Assembly: GCA_003862195.1 (NCBI GenBank)
Contig: QOUO01000015.1
Location: forward strand, 1 to 39,682
Direction: 5' to 3'
Length of the DNA: 39,682 bases
Source: Coriobacteriaceae bacterium
GTDB taxonomy: Bacteria > Actinomycetota > Coriobacteriia > Coriobacteriales > Atopobiaceae
Positions 24,777 to 33,035 of the stretch are shown piece by piece. The notes under the pieces are model-generated. The model made no database searches, was not told where the DNA came from, and saw nothing but the letters and a program-made list of their open reading frames with translations. Numbering within the stretch: position 1 is the first letter of the stretch; every line of letters starts with the position of its first letter. A program made the translations under genes and the position numbers.

Positions 24777-25751
24777 CTATATGTCCCGTGCGGCGGGGAA
24801 CCCGTAGGCGCCGGCGGCGTCCGTCGCGGCGCTCACGATGGCGCGCTCGAGCGCCTGGGTCGAGAGCATGCCGACCACGTCGACGGGGGCCTCGACTTCG
24901 CCCGTTGCCATGACGAAGATGGTGTCCCCGTCGTTGGTGGTGTGCGTGGGGCAGATCGTGTGCGCGTAGGCGTCAGCGGACATCTGGGCGACCTTGGTGG
25001 CCTGGGCCTTCGTGAGCGCGGCGTTGGTGACGACGCAGGATATGGTCGTGTTGGTGCGGAGCCACGGCTCCCGCTCGGCAAGCTGGCGTATGGCCTCCGT
25101 GGGGTCGAGTATGGCCCTGCGGTCGCCGTCGAGCGCGCCGGCGATGGCGCGCCCCGTGGCGGGGTCGATTACGTTGCCGCAGGCGTTCACGGCCGCGATG
25201 CCCACGCAGGCAAGAGACCCGGCGGAGGCGCTGCCCTGGCCGAGGCCGGACTTCATGGCGCGCTCGGGGCCGGCGAACTTGCCCACCGTGCAGCCGCAGC
25301 CCGCGCCCACGTTGCCCGTCTCGAGCTGGAGCGTGCGCTTCTCCAACGCGCGTCGCGTCGCCTCCGCACCCGCCTCCGCCGTGGGGCGCACGGACGCGTC
25401 GCCGCAGGCGAGGTCGAACAGGCATGCCGAGGATACTATGGGCACGATGCCGACGCCCACGTCGAGCCCCACGCCCTGGCGCTCGAGCTCCTGCGCGACT
25501 CCGCAGGACGCCGCGAGACCGTATGCGCTTCCGCCCGACAGCACGACGGCGTGGAGCACGTCCACCGTCTCTTCCGGACGCAGCAGGTCGGTCTCGCGCG
25601 TTGCCGGCGCACCCCCGCGCACGTCCACGGCGCCCCGAGCGCCCTTGGGGCACACGATCACGGTGCAGCCCGTACCAGACTCCGCGTACGTGTAGCTTGA
25701 GGCGTATACGCCCGTCACGAGCTCCTGGGCCGCATTGTTGATGCTAGGCAT
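24777..25751 (-). CDS. P1-family (DmpA/NylC-like) peptidase
   Basis: The 324-residue protein belongs to the self-cleaving N-terminal nucleophile hydrolases related to DmpA aminopeptidase and NylC. Family segments are VVLSGGSAYGLAAS, TGNVGAGCGCTVGK and NTTISCVVTNAALTKAQATK. By analogy with NylC, cleavage is expected between N234 and T235, freeing Thr235 as nucleophile. The natural substrate is unknown; aminopeptidase or amidase activity on small peptides is likely. I chose the ATG at 25751, preceded by GGAGGG with five bases spacing. The start overlaps the end of maf by eight bases, so the two are translated together. Confidence 0.92.
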   Translation of the reverse strand: MPSINNAAQELVTGVYASSYTYAESGTGCTVIVCPKGARGAVDVRGGAPATRETDLLRPEETVDVLHAVVLSGGSAYGLAASCGVAQELERQGVGLDVGVGIVPIVSSACLFDLACGDASVRPTAEAGAEATRRALEKRTLQLETGNVGAGCGCTVGKFAGPERAMKSGLGQGSASAGSLACVGIAAVNACGNVIDPATGRAIAGALDGDRRAILDPTEAIRQLAEREPWLRTNTTISCVVTNAALTKAQATKVAQMSADAYAHTICPTHTTNDGDTIFVMATGEVEAPVDVVGMLSTQALERAIVSAATDAAGAYGFPAARDI

Positions 25752-26355
25752 GTCTTCCCTCCAGAATCTTGCAGAGCAGCGGCTCCTCCGCGGTGGCACC
25801 CATGTCCTCGAGCTCCCTCACGAGCCGCGCCACGGGCAGTCCCACGATGTTGAAGTAGTCGCCGCGGATCTCCCTCACGAGCAGCCTGCCCAGCCCCTGG
25901 ATCCCGTAGGCGCCGGCCTTGTCCATAGGCTCCCCGCTGCTGACGTAGGAGTCGATCTGGGCGTCCGTGAGCTCGTAGAACGTCACGTCGCTCGTCTCCA
26001 CAAAGGAGCGCTCCTCGCCCGCGCGGGCAATGGCCACGCCCGTGGAGACGTGGTGGGTGTGGCCGGAGAGCGCCCTCAGCATGCGGCGCGCGTCGTCTGT
26101 GTCCGCAGGCTTCCCCAGCTCGACGTCCCGGAACCACACCGTCGTGTCCGCCGCGACCACGGTCTGCCCGCGCAGCTCAGGGGGCAGGTCCTTCTCGCAC
26201 GCGTGAGCCTTGCCCCTGGCGAGGCGGAGCACGAGCTCCGTGGGCGACTCGCCGGGGAGGGGAGTCTCGTCGATGTTCGAGGGCTTCACGACGAGCGTAA
26301 AGCCCAACTGGGAGAGAAGCTCGCGCCTTCGCGGCGAGCCCGATGCCAAGATCAT
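25744..26355 (-). CDS. maf: Maf-like nucleotide pyrophosphatase
   Basis: The 203-residue product is a Maf/HAM1-related house-cleaning enzyme that hydrolyses non-canonical or pyrimidine nucleoside triphosphates to monophosphates. It begins with ILASGSPRRRELLSQLG and contains VVAADTTVW and the late MDKAGAYGIQGLG, all typical of Maf. The family has also been linked to septum formation in Bacillus. AAAGG lies about seven bases before the ATG. It overlaps the peptidase gene by eight bases and begins just after the ferredoxin terminator, so its promoter is not obvious. Confidence 0.94.
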   Translation of the reverse strand: MILASGSPRRRELLSQLGFTLVVKPSNIDETPLPGESPTELVLRLARGKAHACEKDLPPELRGQTVVAADTTVWFRDVELGKPADTDDARRMLRALSGHTHHVSTGVAIARAGEERSFVETSDVTFYELTDAQIDSYVSSGEPMDKAGAYGIQGLGRLLVREIRGDYFNIVGLPVARLVRELEDMGATAEEPLLCKILEGRHA

Positions 26356-26400
26356 GCGTCTGCCTTTCGCGTCCGTGCGGCCGGACGCCTCGCCCTACAG

Positions 26401-26427
26401 AAAAGGGGCCGCCCAAGGGCGACCCCT
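26401..26427 (-). terminator. Terminator of the ferredoxin gene
   Basis: On the minus strand GGGGTCGCCC pairs with GGGCGGCCCC (one G-U) and is followed by TTTT. It sits 28 bases after the ferredoxin stop and before maf. Confidence 0.85.
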
Positions 26428-26454
26428 CCATACTAGCCTTTGACCAGCGACGTG

Positions 26455-26640
26455 CTACTCGATGGTAATGGCGCCGACGGGGCAGCCCTCCTCGGCCTCC
26501 TTGGCAGCGTCCTCGTTCTCCTCGGGGATGTCCTCCTCGATGGCAACAGCGGTGCCCTCGTCGCCGATGCTGAAGACCTCGGGGCAGGTGCCCTCGCAGA
26601 GACCGCAGCCGATGCACTCTTCGCTAACAGTAGCCTTCAT
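26455..26640 (-). CDS. Small single-cluster [4Fe-4S] ferredoxin
   Basis: The 61-residue protein carries one cluster motif, C-I-G-C-G-L-C-E-G-T-C-P, and the distal cysteine in GCPVGAI, as in Thermotoga/Desulfovibrio-type ferredoxins. The middle is strongly acidic, as expected for a soluble electron carrier. The ATG at 26640 has GAGAGGA seven bases upstream; the longer frame to 26679 lacks such a site. It is a single-gene unit with its own terminator. It could serve the hydrogenase encoded 7 kb away or other ferredoxin-dependent enzymes, but nothing in position proves a partner. Confidence 0.94.
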   Translation of the reverse strand: MKATVSEECIGCGLCEGTCPEVFSIGDEGTAVAIEEDIPEENEDAAKEAEEGCPVGAITIE

Positions 26641-26781
26641 GGTGAAATCCTCTCGTTGTGCCTTGGGCCCCTTACCCAAGTCGGTACATGACCCTTTTTA
26701 CTCTAAAGTGCGCCAGAGTTCTAGTGAGAATGGGACTTTTTCCCCAAGCGTCGGGCGCGCTGTTGGCTACGTCTAACTCGC

Positions 26782-28176
26782 TTACGCGTTTTGCCTGGTC
26801 AGGATTGTGACGGTCTCGACATGAAACGTTTCCGGGAACAGGTCGACCGGCGTCACGCTCGTTGCGGAAAACGTTCCCAGCGCCTCGAAGCGCCCGATGT
26901 CGCGTGCGAGCGTCGCCGGGTCGCACGAGACGTAGGCGATGGCGCGTGCCGGCTGGCGTGAGAGCTTCTCCACCACGTCCTTGGCGAGTCCCGCGCGCGG
27001 CGGGTCCACCACGATGACGTCCGCGTCGGAGTCCGGGAACTCTCGTCCGGCGTCGCCACCCACGGCGTCCGCGTTGGAGAGGCCCGCGCGCTCGAGGTTG
27101 CGGCGCAGGTCGCGCACCGCCGGACCGTAGGACTCCACGGCGTCGACCCATGCCGTGCGCCGCGCGAGCGGCAGCGTGAACGTGCCTGCGCCGGAGTACA
27201 GGTCCATCGCGACGTCGTCCTCGGTTGGCTTGAGGCCGTCGAGCACAAGGGACACGAGCTTCTCCGCGCCCCTGGTGTTGACCTGGAAGAACGACGGTGC
27301 GGACACCGTCATGCGCTCGTCCAGCACCTGCTCGCTCCAGCTGCCGGCGCCCGAGAGCCTCTCGACGCCGGTCACGCGCCGCGCCTTGGTCGGGCCCTTG
27401 GTGAGTACGCGCACGATCGAGCTTGCGCCCGTGGCGTCGCCCAGGATCTTGGCGGCCTGCGCCCGCGGGAAGGGGCCCGGCGCCGTCCAGAGCGCGACCT
27501 CGACGTTGCCCGTGCGCTTTGAGGCGCGGATGCCCACACGGTCGATCTGCAGCGCGTGCGAGTTGGAGAGGTACGAGAGCGCGCCGCTCGTGGCCTTGAC
27601 GAGCTTCTGGAAGCGCGTCTGCAGCAGGAGGCAGCGATCGACCTTGACGACGCCGGTGCCGCTGGCATCGTGCATGCCCACGACGGCACGGCCGCGCACG
27701 CGCTGGAACGCGAGCTCGACCTTGTTGCGGTAGCCCCAGGGCTCCCCGGGCGCCACGCACTCCGCCACGAGCGACTCCGCGCGGTCGCGGTCCAGGTGCC
27801 CGATCCTCGCGAGCGAGTCGACCACGTTGCCCCGCTTGGCGCGGAGCTGCGCCTCGTACGACACGTGCGCCCACGGACAGCCGCCGCACACGTCCGCAAA
27901 GGGGCAGGGCGAGTCCACCCGGTCCGGCGACGGCTCCAGGACCCGCGTCACCTTTGCGCGCGAGAAGGACGGGCCGTCCTGGTAGACGCTCGCCTCCACC
28001 GTGTCGCCGGGAACCGCCCCCTGCACAAACACGGTCTTCCCGTCCTGCGCGTGGGCGATGGAGTCGGGGCCATACGTCGCCCGCTCCACCTTGAGCACAA
28101 GGGGCGTGCCCGCCTGGAGCACGCCCTCGTTTGATACATCTTCAGTTTGCCGACCGATGCGCTGAGCCTCTGTCAA
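26782..28176 (-). CDS. rlmD: TrmA/RlmD-family RNA (uracil-5-)-methyltransferase
   Basis: It should methylate C5 of a uridine in rRNA or tRNA using S-adenosylmethionine. The 464-residue product has an N-terminal TRAM domain (about 20-80), a [4Fe-4S]-type cysteine set (CPFADVCGGCPW plus a later RCLLLQ), the SAM-binding DLYSGAGTFTLPLA, VVDPPRAGL, and the catalytic cysteine in SCDPATLARD. RlmD is the likeliest label, but related RlmC or RlmCD specificity cannot be excluded. The start is a TTG at 28176 placed directly after the ppk stop, with AGGAG seven bases upstream, so it is co-transcribed with ppk. Confidence 0.9.
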   Translation of the reverse strand: MTEAQRIGRQTEDVSNEGVLQAGTPLVLKVERATYGPDSIAHAQDGKTVFVQGAVPGDTVEASVYQDGPSFSRAKVTRVLEPSPDRVDSPCPFADVCGGCPWAHVSYEAQLRAKRGNVVDSLARIGHLDRDRAESLVAECVAPGEPWGYRNKVELAFQRVRGRAVVGMHDASGTGVVKVDRCLLLQTRFQKLVKATSGALSYLSNSHALQIDRVGIRASKRTGNVEVALWTAPGPFPRAQAAKILGDATGASSIVRVLTKGPTKARRVTGVERLSGAGSWSEQVLDERMTVSAPSFFQVNTRGAEKLVSLVLDGLKPTEDDVAMDLYSGAGTFTLPLARRTAWVDAVESYGPAVRDLRRNLERAGLSNADAVGGDAGREFPDSDADVIVVDPPRAGLAKDVVEKLSRQPARAIAYVSCDPATLARDIGRFEALGTFSATSVTPVDLFPETFHVETVTILTRQNA

Positions 28177-31074
28177 CTACTTTCTCCTTTTGGTGAGATT
28201 GCCCGTGAAGAGCTCCGCAAAGCCGAGCCCTATGAGCTTAAATGCTACGGCAAATCGGTTCGGCCTGCGAATCTCGATCGACGTGGTCTGCGTGTTGGGC
28301 TCGCTTTCGGCGGCGGACGGCTTCTCGTCGATCACGTGCGCGTCCACCGGGCTCGCCTCGCGGGGTGCCTCCGGCTCTGCCGGCTCCGCCGCCGTGGGCT
28401 CGGGCTTAACGGTCTCCGCGGCAGCCTTCGTGTCAAAGTGCTTTGGAGCTGCGCTCGCGGGCTGCTCGGGCTCCTCGGCTTCAGGCTCCGGCTCAGTCTC
28501 TGCAACCTCCGGTTCCGGCTCGGGCTCGGTAGAAGGCGCCTCGGCCGCAGGGGCCTCCTCGGCCACCGGCTTTGCCTCGGGCTCGGTGGCCATGTTCTTC
28601 TCCACCGGCGATGCCTCGCTCACGGGGGCGGGAGTGGGAACCTGCGTGGCCTTGGCCTTCGCCTCCTCCTTGTGCTCCACCGCGAGCAGTGCGCGCTCCT
28701 GGTCCAGGAACTCAGCCGGGGTCACGATGCGCGTGTGCACCTGCTCCTGGCCGTCGCGGTCCTCCTCGAAGCTGCCGATGTAGGGGAGCGCGACCAGCGT
28801 GCGCGTCTCCTCGGGAGTGAGCATGGGGTTGGCCTTCGCGACGAGCTTTGCGTCCATCGCGGCGTCGGCCACCTCCTGCGTGTTGAGATACGCCTGCGCC
28901 AGCAGCAGCTCCTGCGCGTCGATCTTGGGGTCGTCTGGTTCGGTCTCGAGGCGCTCCCACGTGCCGTCCTCCGTGAGCCTGCGAGCCTTCACGTTGTCCG
29001 CGAGCTGCAGGTTCGCAAACTCGACCACGCGCTTCTTGCACGTGGGGTCGAGCACGGGGTAGGCGATCTCGACGCGGCGCTCGGTGTTCCTGGTCATCAT
29101 GTCGGCGGACGAGAGGTACAGGATGTCCGTGTCGGCACCAAAGGCGTAGATGCGCGCGTGCTCCAGGAAGCGGCCAACGATCTGGTGCGCGATGAGGCCC
29201 TCGGTCTTGCCGGGCACGTTCGCCTTGATGCAGCAGATGCCGCGGATCATGAGCATGACGCGGACGCCGGCCTGGCAGGCTTCGGCGATCTTGTCGATGA
29301 CGTCGCGGTCCGTGAGGGAGTTCATCTTCATGAAGACCTGAGCGGGCTCGCCCATGCGGGCACGGCCGATCTCGCGGTTGAGTCCGCGCATGACGAGCGG
29401 CTTGAGGCCAACAGGTGCCACGCCCAGGAAGTTGTAGCTTCCCTTGAGGTTGCCGAGAGAGAGGTTGCGGAAGAACGTGTTGCCGTCGTCCGCGATGCCC
29501 TTGTGGGCCGTCATCAGCATGAAGTCGGAGTACAGCTTTGCCGTCTTCTCGTTGAAGTTGCCGGTGCCGAGGCAGGTGATCCTGTTGATGCCCGAGCCGT
29601 CGTGGTAGGTGATCTGGCAGATCTTGGAGTGGACCTTGAAGCCCTCCTGGCCATAGATGACGGTGCAGCCGGCCTGCTCGAGCCTGTCCGCCCACTCGAT
29701 GTTGTTCGCCTCGTCAAAGCGGGCGCGCAGCTCCATGAGGACGGTGACCTCCTTGCCGTTCTCGGATGCGGCGATGAGGCTCTCGCAGAGCTTGGAGCGC
29801 TTGGCGACGCGGTACAGCGTGATCTTGATGGAGATGCACGCCTCGTCCGTGGAGGCCTCGCGCAGGAGCTTCAGCAGCGGGGACATGCTCTCGTACGGGT
29901 AGGTGAGAAGGACGTCGTGGTCATCGACCTGCGGGCGCATCGGCTTCGAGAGGTCGACCATGGAGCTGGGCTGCGGCTCGAACGGGTCGAACACGAGCTC
30001 GTGCCTTTCGGACTCGGGAATCTTGGACTCGAGGCCGTAGACGTAGTCGTCGAGGTCGAGCGGCATGTCGCACCTGAAGACGCGCTCGTCCGTGAGGCCC
30101 AGGCGCTCCTGGACCTCGTGGAGTTGCTCCTCTGGGAGGTAGCCCTCAACCTCGAGGCGCACGGGCTGGAGGCGCTGCCTGCGCTTCAGCACCTTCTTCA
30201 TGTGCTGGCGGTAGTCTTCCTCCTCCTCGACGCCCTCGCCGTCGGGGTCGATGTCCGCGTTCCTCGTCACCCTGATGACCGCGCTCGCCGTGGGGACGTA
30301 GTCGCCAAAGCAGCCCTCGAGCAGCTCCTGCATCACGTCCTCCATGAGGATATAGCGATACTGGCCCTCGCGGGAGGGGAGCGGGATGACCCTGCCCTGC
30401 GTGGTGGGGACCTCGACGATGCCGAGCAGGCCCTTCTCGTCCGTGCCGTCAAGCGTGCAGGTCACGTAGAGGTTGCCGTTGCGCAGGTTGGGGAAGGGGT
30501 GCCTGGGGTCGATGATCATCGGCGAGATGATCGGTGCGATCTGCCGCTCGTAGGTGCGGACCATCGCCGTGCGGTCGGCGTCCGTGAGGTCCTCGCGCGC
30601 GACGCGCGTCAGGCCGTGCTCGGAGAGCGCCTGCTCGATCTGGGCGCACGCCTTGCCCTGGCGCTCGATGAGCGCGGGCAGCATGCCGAGGACCGTGTCG
30701 ATCTGCTCGGAGGGCGTCTGGTTAGACTTGTTGTCGCGCGGCTGGTGCTTGAGCAGCGTGAGGTCGCTCAGGCCGCCGATGCGGATCATGAACCACTCGT
30801 CGAGGTTGCTGCCAAAGATCGATACGAACTTCAGCCTCTCGAATAGTGGGACGCTCTCGTCGTACGCCTCGTCCAGCACGCGGTCGTCGAACCTGAGCCA
30901 GCTCACCTCGCGGTTCTGCGTGTAGGAGAAGTCCCTGGTCTCGCTTGCCTTGTTCTTCTCGTCCTTCGCGTTTGCGAACTTTGCGGCGCGCTTCTCGAGC
31001 CCCTCCTCGGAGTGCTCGAACTCCTCGGTCTCGGCGTCAATCGACTTGCCCTTGTTCTTCTTGCCCTTACCCAT
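28177..31074 (-). CDS. ppk: Polyphosphate kinase with long acidic C-terminal tail
   Basis: It polymerises ATP gamma-phosphate into inorganic polyphosphate. At 965 residues it is well above the usual 690-740. The PPK1 core runs from about 48 to 735: REVSWLRFDDRVLDEA at the start, the autophosphorylated His482 in FKVHSKI, H639 in HARIYAFG, and SADMMTRNTERRVE. After about residue 800 a tail of 130 residues is dominated by Glu, Pro and Ala (repeats such as EPEPEPE). It ends in a basic and amphipathic stretch, RRPNRFAVAFKLIGLGFAEL, then TKRRK. The N-terminus is also Lys-rich. Tail function is unknown. The ribosome-binding site is weak. rlmD follows with no gap. Confidence 0.95.
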   Translation of the reverse strand: MGKGKKNKGKSIDAETEEFEHSEEGLEKRAAKFANAKDEKNKASETRDFSYTQNREVSWLRFDDRVLDEAYDESVPLFERLKFVSIFGSNLDEWFMIRIGGLSDLTLLKHQPRDNKSNQTPSEQIDTVLGMLPALIERQGKACAQIEQALSEHGLTRVAREDLTDADRTAMVRTYERQIAPIISPMIIDPRHPFPNLRNGNLYVTCTLDGTDEKGLLGIVEVPTTQGRVIPLPSREGQYRYILMEDVMQELLEGCFGDYVPTASAVIRVTRNADIDPDGEGVEEEEDYRQHMKKVLKRRQRLQPVRLEVEGYLPEEQLHEVQERLGLTDERVFRCDMPLDLDDYVYGLESKIPESERHELVFDPFEPQPSSMVDLSKPMRPQVDDHDVLLTYPYESMSPLLKLLREASTDEACISIKITLYRVAKRSKLCESLIAASENGKEVTVLMELRARFDEANNIEWADRLEQAGCTVIYGQEGFKVHSKICQITYHDGSGINRITCLGTGNFNEKTAKLYSDFMLMTAHKGIADDGNTFFRNLSLGNLKGSYNFLGVAPVGLKPLVMRGLNREIGRARMGEPAQVFMKMNSLTDRDVIDKIAEACQAGVRVMLMIRGICCIKANVPGKTEGLIAHQIVGRFLEHARIYAFGADTDILYLSSADMMTRNTERRVEIAYPVLDPTCKKRVVEFANLQLADNVKARRLTEDGTWERLETEPDDPKIDAQELLLAQAYLNTQEVADAAMDAKLVAKANPMLTPEETRTLVALPYIGSFEEDRDGQEQVHTRIVTPAEFLDQERALLAVEHKEEAKAKATQVPTPAPVSEASPVEKNMATEPEAKPVAEEAPAAEAPSTEPEPEPEVAETEPEPEAEEPEQPASAAPKHFDTKAAAETVKPEPTAAEPAEPEAPREASPVDAHVIDEKPSAAESEPNTQTTSIEIRRPNRFAVAFKLIGLGFAELFTGNLTKRRK

Positions 31075-31340
31075 ATATCTACATCCGTTCTGAAGAATGG
31101 TATTGACCCTTAGATTTTAAGTCTGCGAGAAGTGCGTGTGATGCTCGGTCGCGCAACCTTACGTAGACGTAACTACCCGGCTGATGTCGAGAGTGCCAAT
31201 ACGACCCTGTCCGACTCTCGAAAGGCTTACGAGAACGGCTTGCTCTCGTGTTGCGAAACCATATTGCGTATTGGCAAAAATAGTATAAAGACGAAATTCC
31301 ATAGTATGTTTTTGTTGGCAAATAATCGTTTCACGCATAG

Positions 31341-31387
31341 GGTTGAGTAAGGTTTGTCTGGTTTTGAAGATTGGTTGAGTCTGGTTT
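31341..31387. repeat. 15-base direct repeat, three helical turns apart
   Basis: GGTTGAGTAAGGTTT (31341-31355) recurs as GGTTGAGTCTGGTTT (31373-31387), differing at two central bases. The 32-base spacing is three turns of DNA, as expected for side-by-side binding of a regulator. GTCTGGTTT also occurs at 31356 and 31379. Confidence 0.6.
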
Positions 31388-31449
31388 AGGCGTAAGAAAA
31401 CAAGCAGGTAAAACATGGTGTAAATCATTACATTCCGACAGAATCGACC

Positions 31450-31488
31450 GTTCGGGAACAGAAAGCTACCGTTCCCCCAGAGGGAACG
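31450..31488 (+). other. Alternative hairpins in the arcA leader
   Basis: GTTCCC (31471-31476) can pair with GGGAAC upstream (31454-31459) or GGGAAC downstream (31482-31487, extendable to 7 bp with flanking C-G). The two pairings exclude each other. GTTC/GAAC at 31450-31459 gives a third small stem. Confidence 0.45.
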
Positions 31489-31663
31489 AATTTCGGATTT
31501 GCGAAAAAAGTTATTGGATATAGTTGGGGTTGGCGTTATTGTTAGTGCTGCAAGTTCGAAGCAGGGCGGCGATCCGGTCCGCCGGTTTCGCATCCTGTCA
31601 GAACGCAGCGTAGTATCCATTGCGTTGGTCGGGATTTCCCCGACGCGAAAGGAGTGGGAGGAC

Positions 31664-32917
31664 ATGGCTAACGGACTCTACGTCCACAGCGAGATTGGCC
31701 CCCTGAAGAAGGTCTGCCTTCACCGTCCTGGCGAGGAGCTTCTGAACCTCACCCCGGATGACCTCGAGCGCCTTCTGTTCGACGACATCCCCTTCCTGGA
31801 GGTTGCTCAGGCCGAGCACGACAAGTTCGCCGAGCTGCTCCGCGAGCAGGGCGTTGAGGTCCTCTACATCGAGAACCTCGTTGCCGAGGCCCTCGACGCT
31901 GCAGGTTCCCGCGAGGAGTTCACGCAGCAGTGGCTGGACGAGTCCGGCCTGAAGGGCAAGGAGGCCCGCGCGGCTGTCAAGGAGTACATGGACTCCATCA
32001 AGGACACCAAGGCCTTCGTCGACAAGTGCATCGCCGGTCTCCGCAAGAACGAGATCGACCTGCCCGTTCACTCCAGCAGCACCCTGTCCGAGCTCGTCGG
32101 TGCCGATCAGGATGGCGAGACCGACCTCCTCGTCGACCCGATGCCCAACACGTACTTCACGCGCGACCCGTTCGCCGTCGTCGGCCGTGGCGTCAACCTG
32201 AACCACATGTTCTCCGTGACGCGCAACCGCGAGACGCTGCTTGGCAAGTACGTCTTCCGCGATCACCCCGACTACAAGGACGCTCCGCTTTGGTACCGTC
32301 GCGACAGCGCCTTCCACACCGAGGGTGGCGACGTCCTCAACATCAACGCGCACACGCTGGCCATCGGCATCTCGCAGCGCACCCAGGCTGCCGCCATCGA
32401 CAAGCTCGCTCAGAACATGTTCTGGGGCGCCAACGCCGAGAAGTGCGAGATTACGGACATCTACGCGTTCAACATCCCCGTGTCCCGTGCCTTCATGCAC
32501 CTCGACACCGTCTTCACCCAGATTGATGTTGACAAGTTCACCATCCACCCGGGCATCATGGGCACCCTGCAGGTCTTCAGGCTCACCAAGGGCGCTACCG
32601 AGGGTGAGGTCAAGATCGAGGAGCTCAACGACACGCTCGAGCACATCCTTGAGAAGGCCACCGGCGTCGACGCGATCAAGCTCATCAAGTGCGGTGGCGG
32701 CGACCCCGTCGCGGCTGCTCGCGAGCAGTGGAACGACGGCTCCAACACGCTGGCCGTTGCCCCTGGCAAGATCTGCGTCTACCAGCGCAACTCCGTCACC
32801 AACGACGTGCTCTACAAGGAGGGCCTCGACCTCATCGTCGTGCCGTCCGCAGAGCTCTCCCGCGGCCGTGGCGGCCCCCGCTGCATGAGCATGCCCTTCG
32901 AGCGCGAGGACATCTAA
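31664..32917 (+). CDS. arcA: Arginine deiminase
   Basis: It hydrolyses arginine to citrulline and ammonia, the first step of the arginine deiminase pathway. The 417-residue product has MPNTYFTRDPF, HTEGGD, and the nucleophile Cys407 in GGPRCMSMPFERED at the C-terminus. Length is normal. The ATG at 31664 is preceded by AAAGGAG (nine bases) and GGGAGG (two bases); the first is probably used. A small hairpin, GTCGGG (31628-31633) with CCCGAC (31639-31644), ends just before the ribosome-binding site. Codon choice shows more GCT and CGT than in neighbouring regions, consistent with high expression. Confidence 0.97.
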   Translation: MANGLYVHSEIGPLKKVCLHRPGEELLNLTPDDLERLLFDDIPFLEVAQAEHDKFAELLREQGVEVLYIENLVAEALDAAGSREEFTQQWLDESGLKGKEARAAVKEYMDSIKDTKAFVDKCIAGLRKNEIDLPVHSSSTLSELVGADQDGETDLLVDPMPNTYFTRDPFAVVGRGVNLNHMFSVTRNRETLLGKYVFRDHPDYKDAPLWYRRDSAFHTEGGDVLNINAHTLAIGISQRTQAAAIDKLAQNMFWGANAEKCEITDIYAFNIPVSRAFMHLDTVFTQIDVDKFTIHPGIMGTLQVFRLTKGATEGEVKIEELNDTLEHILEKATGVDAIKLIKCGGGDPVAAAREQWNDGSNTLAVAPGKICVYQRNSVTNDVLYKEGLDLIVVPSAELSRGRGGPRCMSMPFEREDI

Positions 32918-32936
32918 TCGGTGTAGCTGCTTAAGG

Positions 32937-32971
32937 CGATACCGGGGACGCATGTTGCGTCCCCGGTATCG
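32937..32971 (+). other. Perfect 16-bp hairpin between arcA and arcB
   Basis: CGATACCGGGGACGCA (32937-32952) and TGCGTCCCCGGTATCG (32956-32971) pair perfectly around a three-base loop TGT. It is not followed by a T-tract, so it is unlikely to be an efficient terminator. It may protect the 3' end of processed arcA RNA or partially terminate. Confidence 0.75.
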
Positions 32972-33035
32972 ATGCGTTGTCAATTGCATACCTGCCGACA
33001 AGGACGGCGGGGTGTAAATATTCGAAAGGATCAAA

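Larger units (their letters stand above)
31075..31663. promoter_or_regulatory. 589-base divergent control region, ppk/arcA
   Basis: I see no gene here. It is far more AT-rich than the flanks up to about 31560. It contains a 15-base direct repeat (31341-31355 and 31373-31387, two mismatches), a pair of TTGGCAAA segments (31271 and 31315), alternative hairpins at 31450-31488, and a hairpin beside the arcA ribosome-binding site. TATAGT near 31518-31523 is a possible arcA -10, without a clear -35. These look like regulator sites plus a structured arcA leader. Confidence 0.5.

Noticed and set aside
26641-26679. N-terminal extension of the ferredoxin
   Set aside because: The extra 13 residues have no family match and the GAGAGGA site fits the ATG at 26640.
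28447-28760. Possible frameshift joining another gene to ppk
   Set aside because: The tail is continuous, its low complexity is internally consistent, and no second domain or start is visible.
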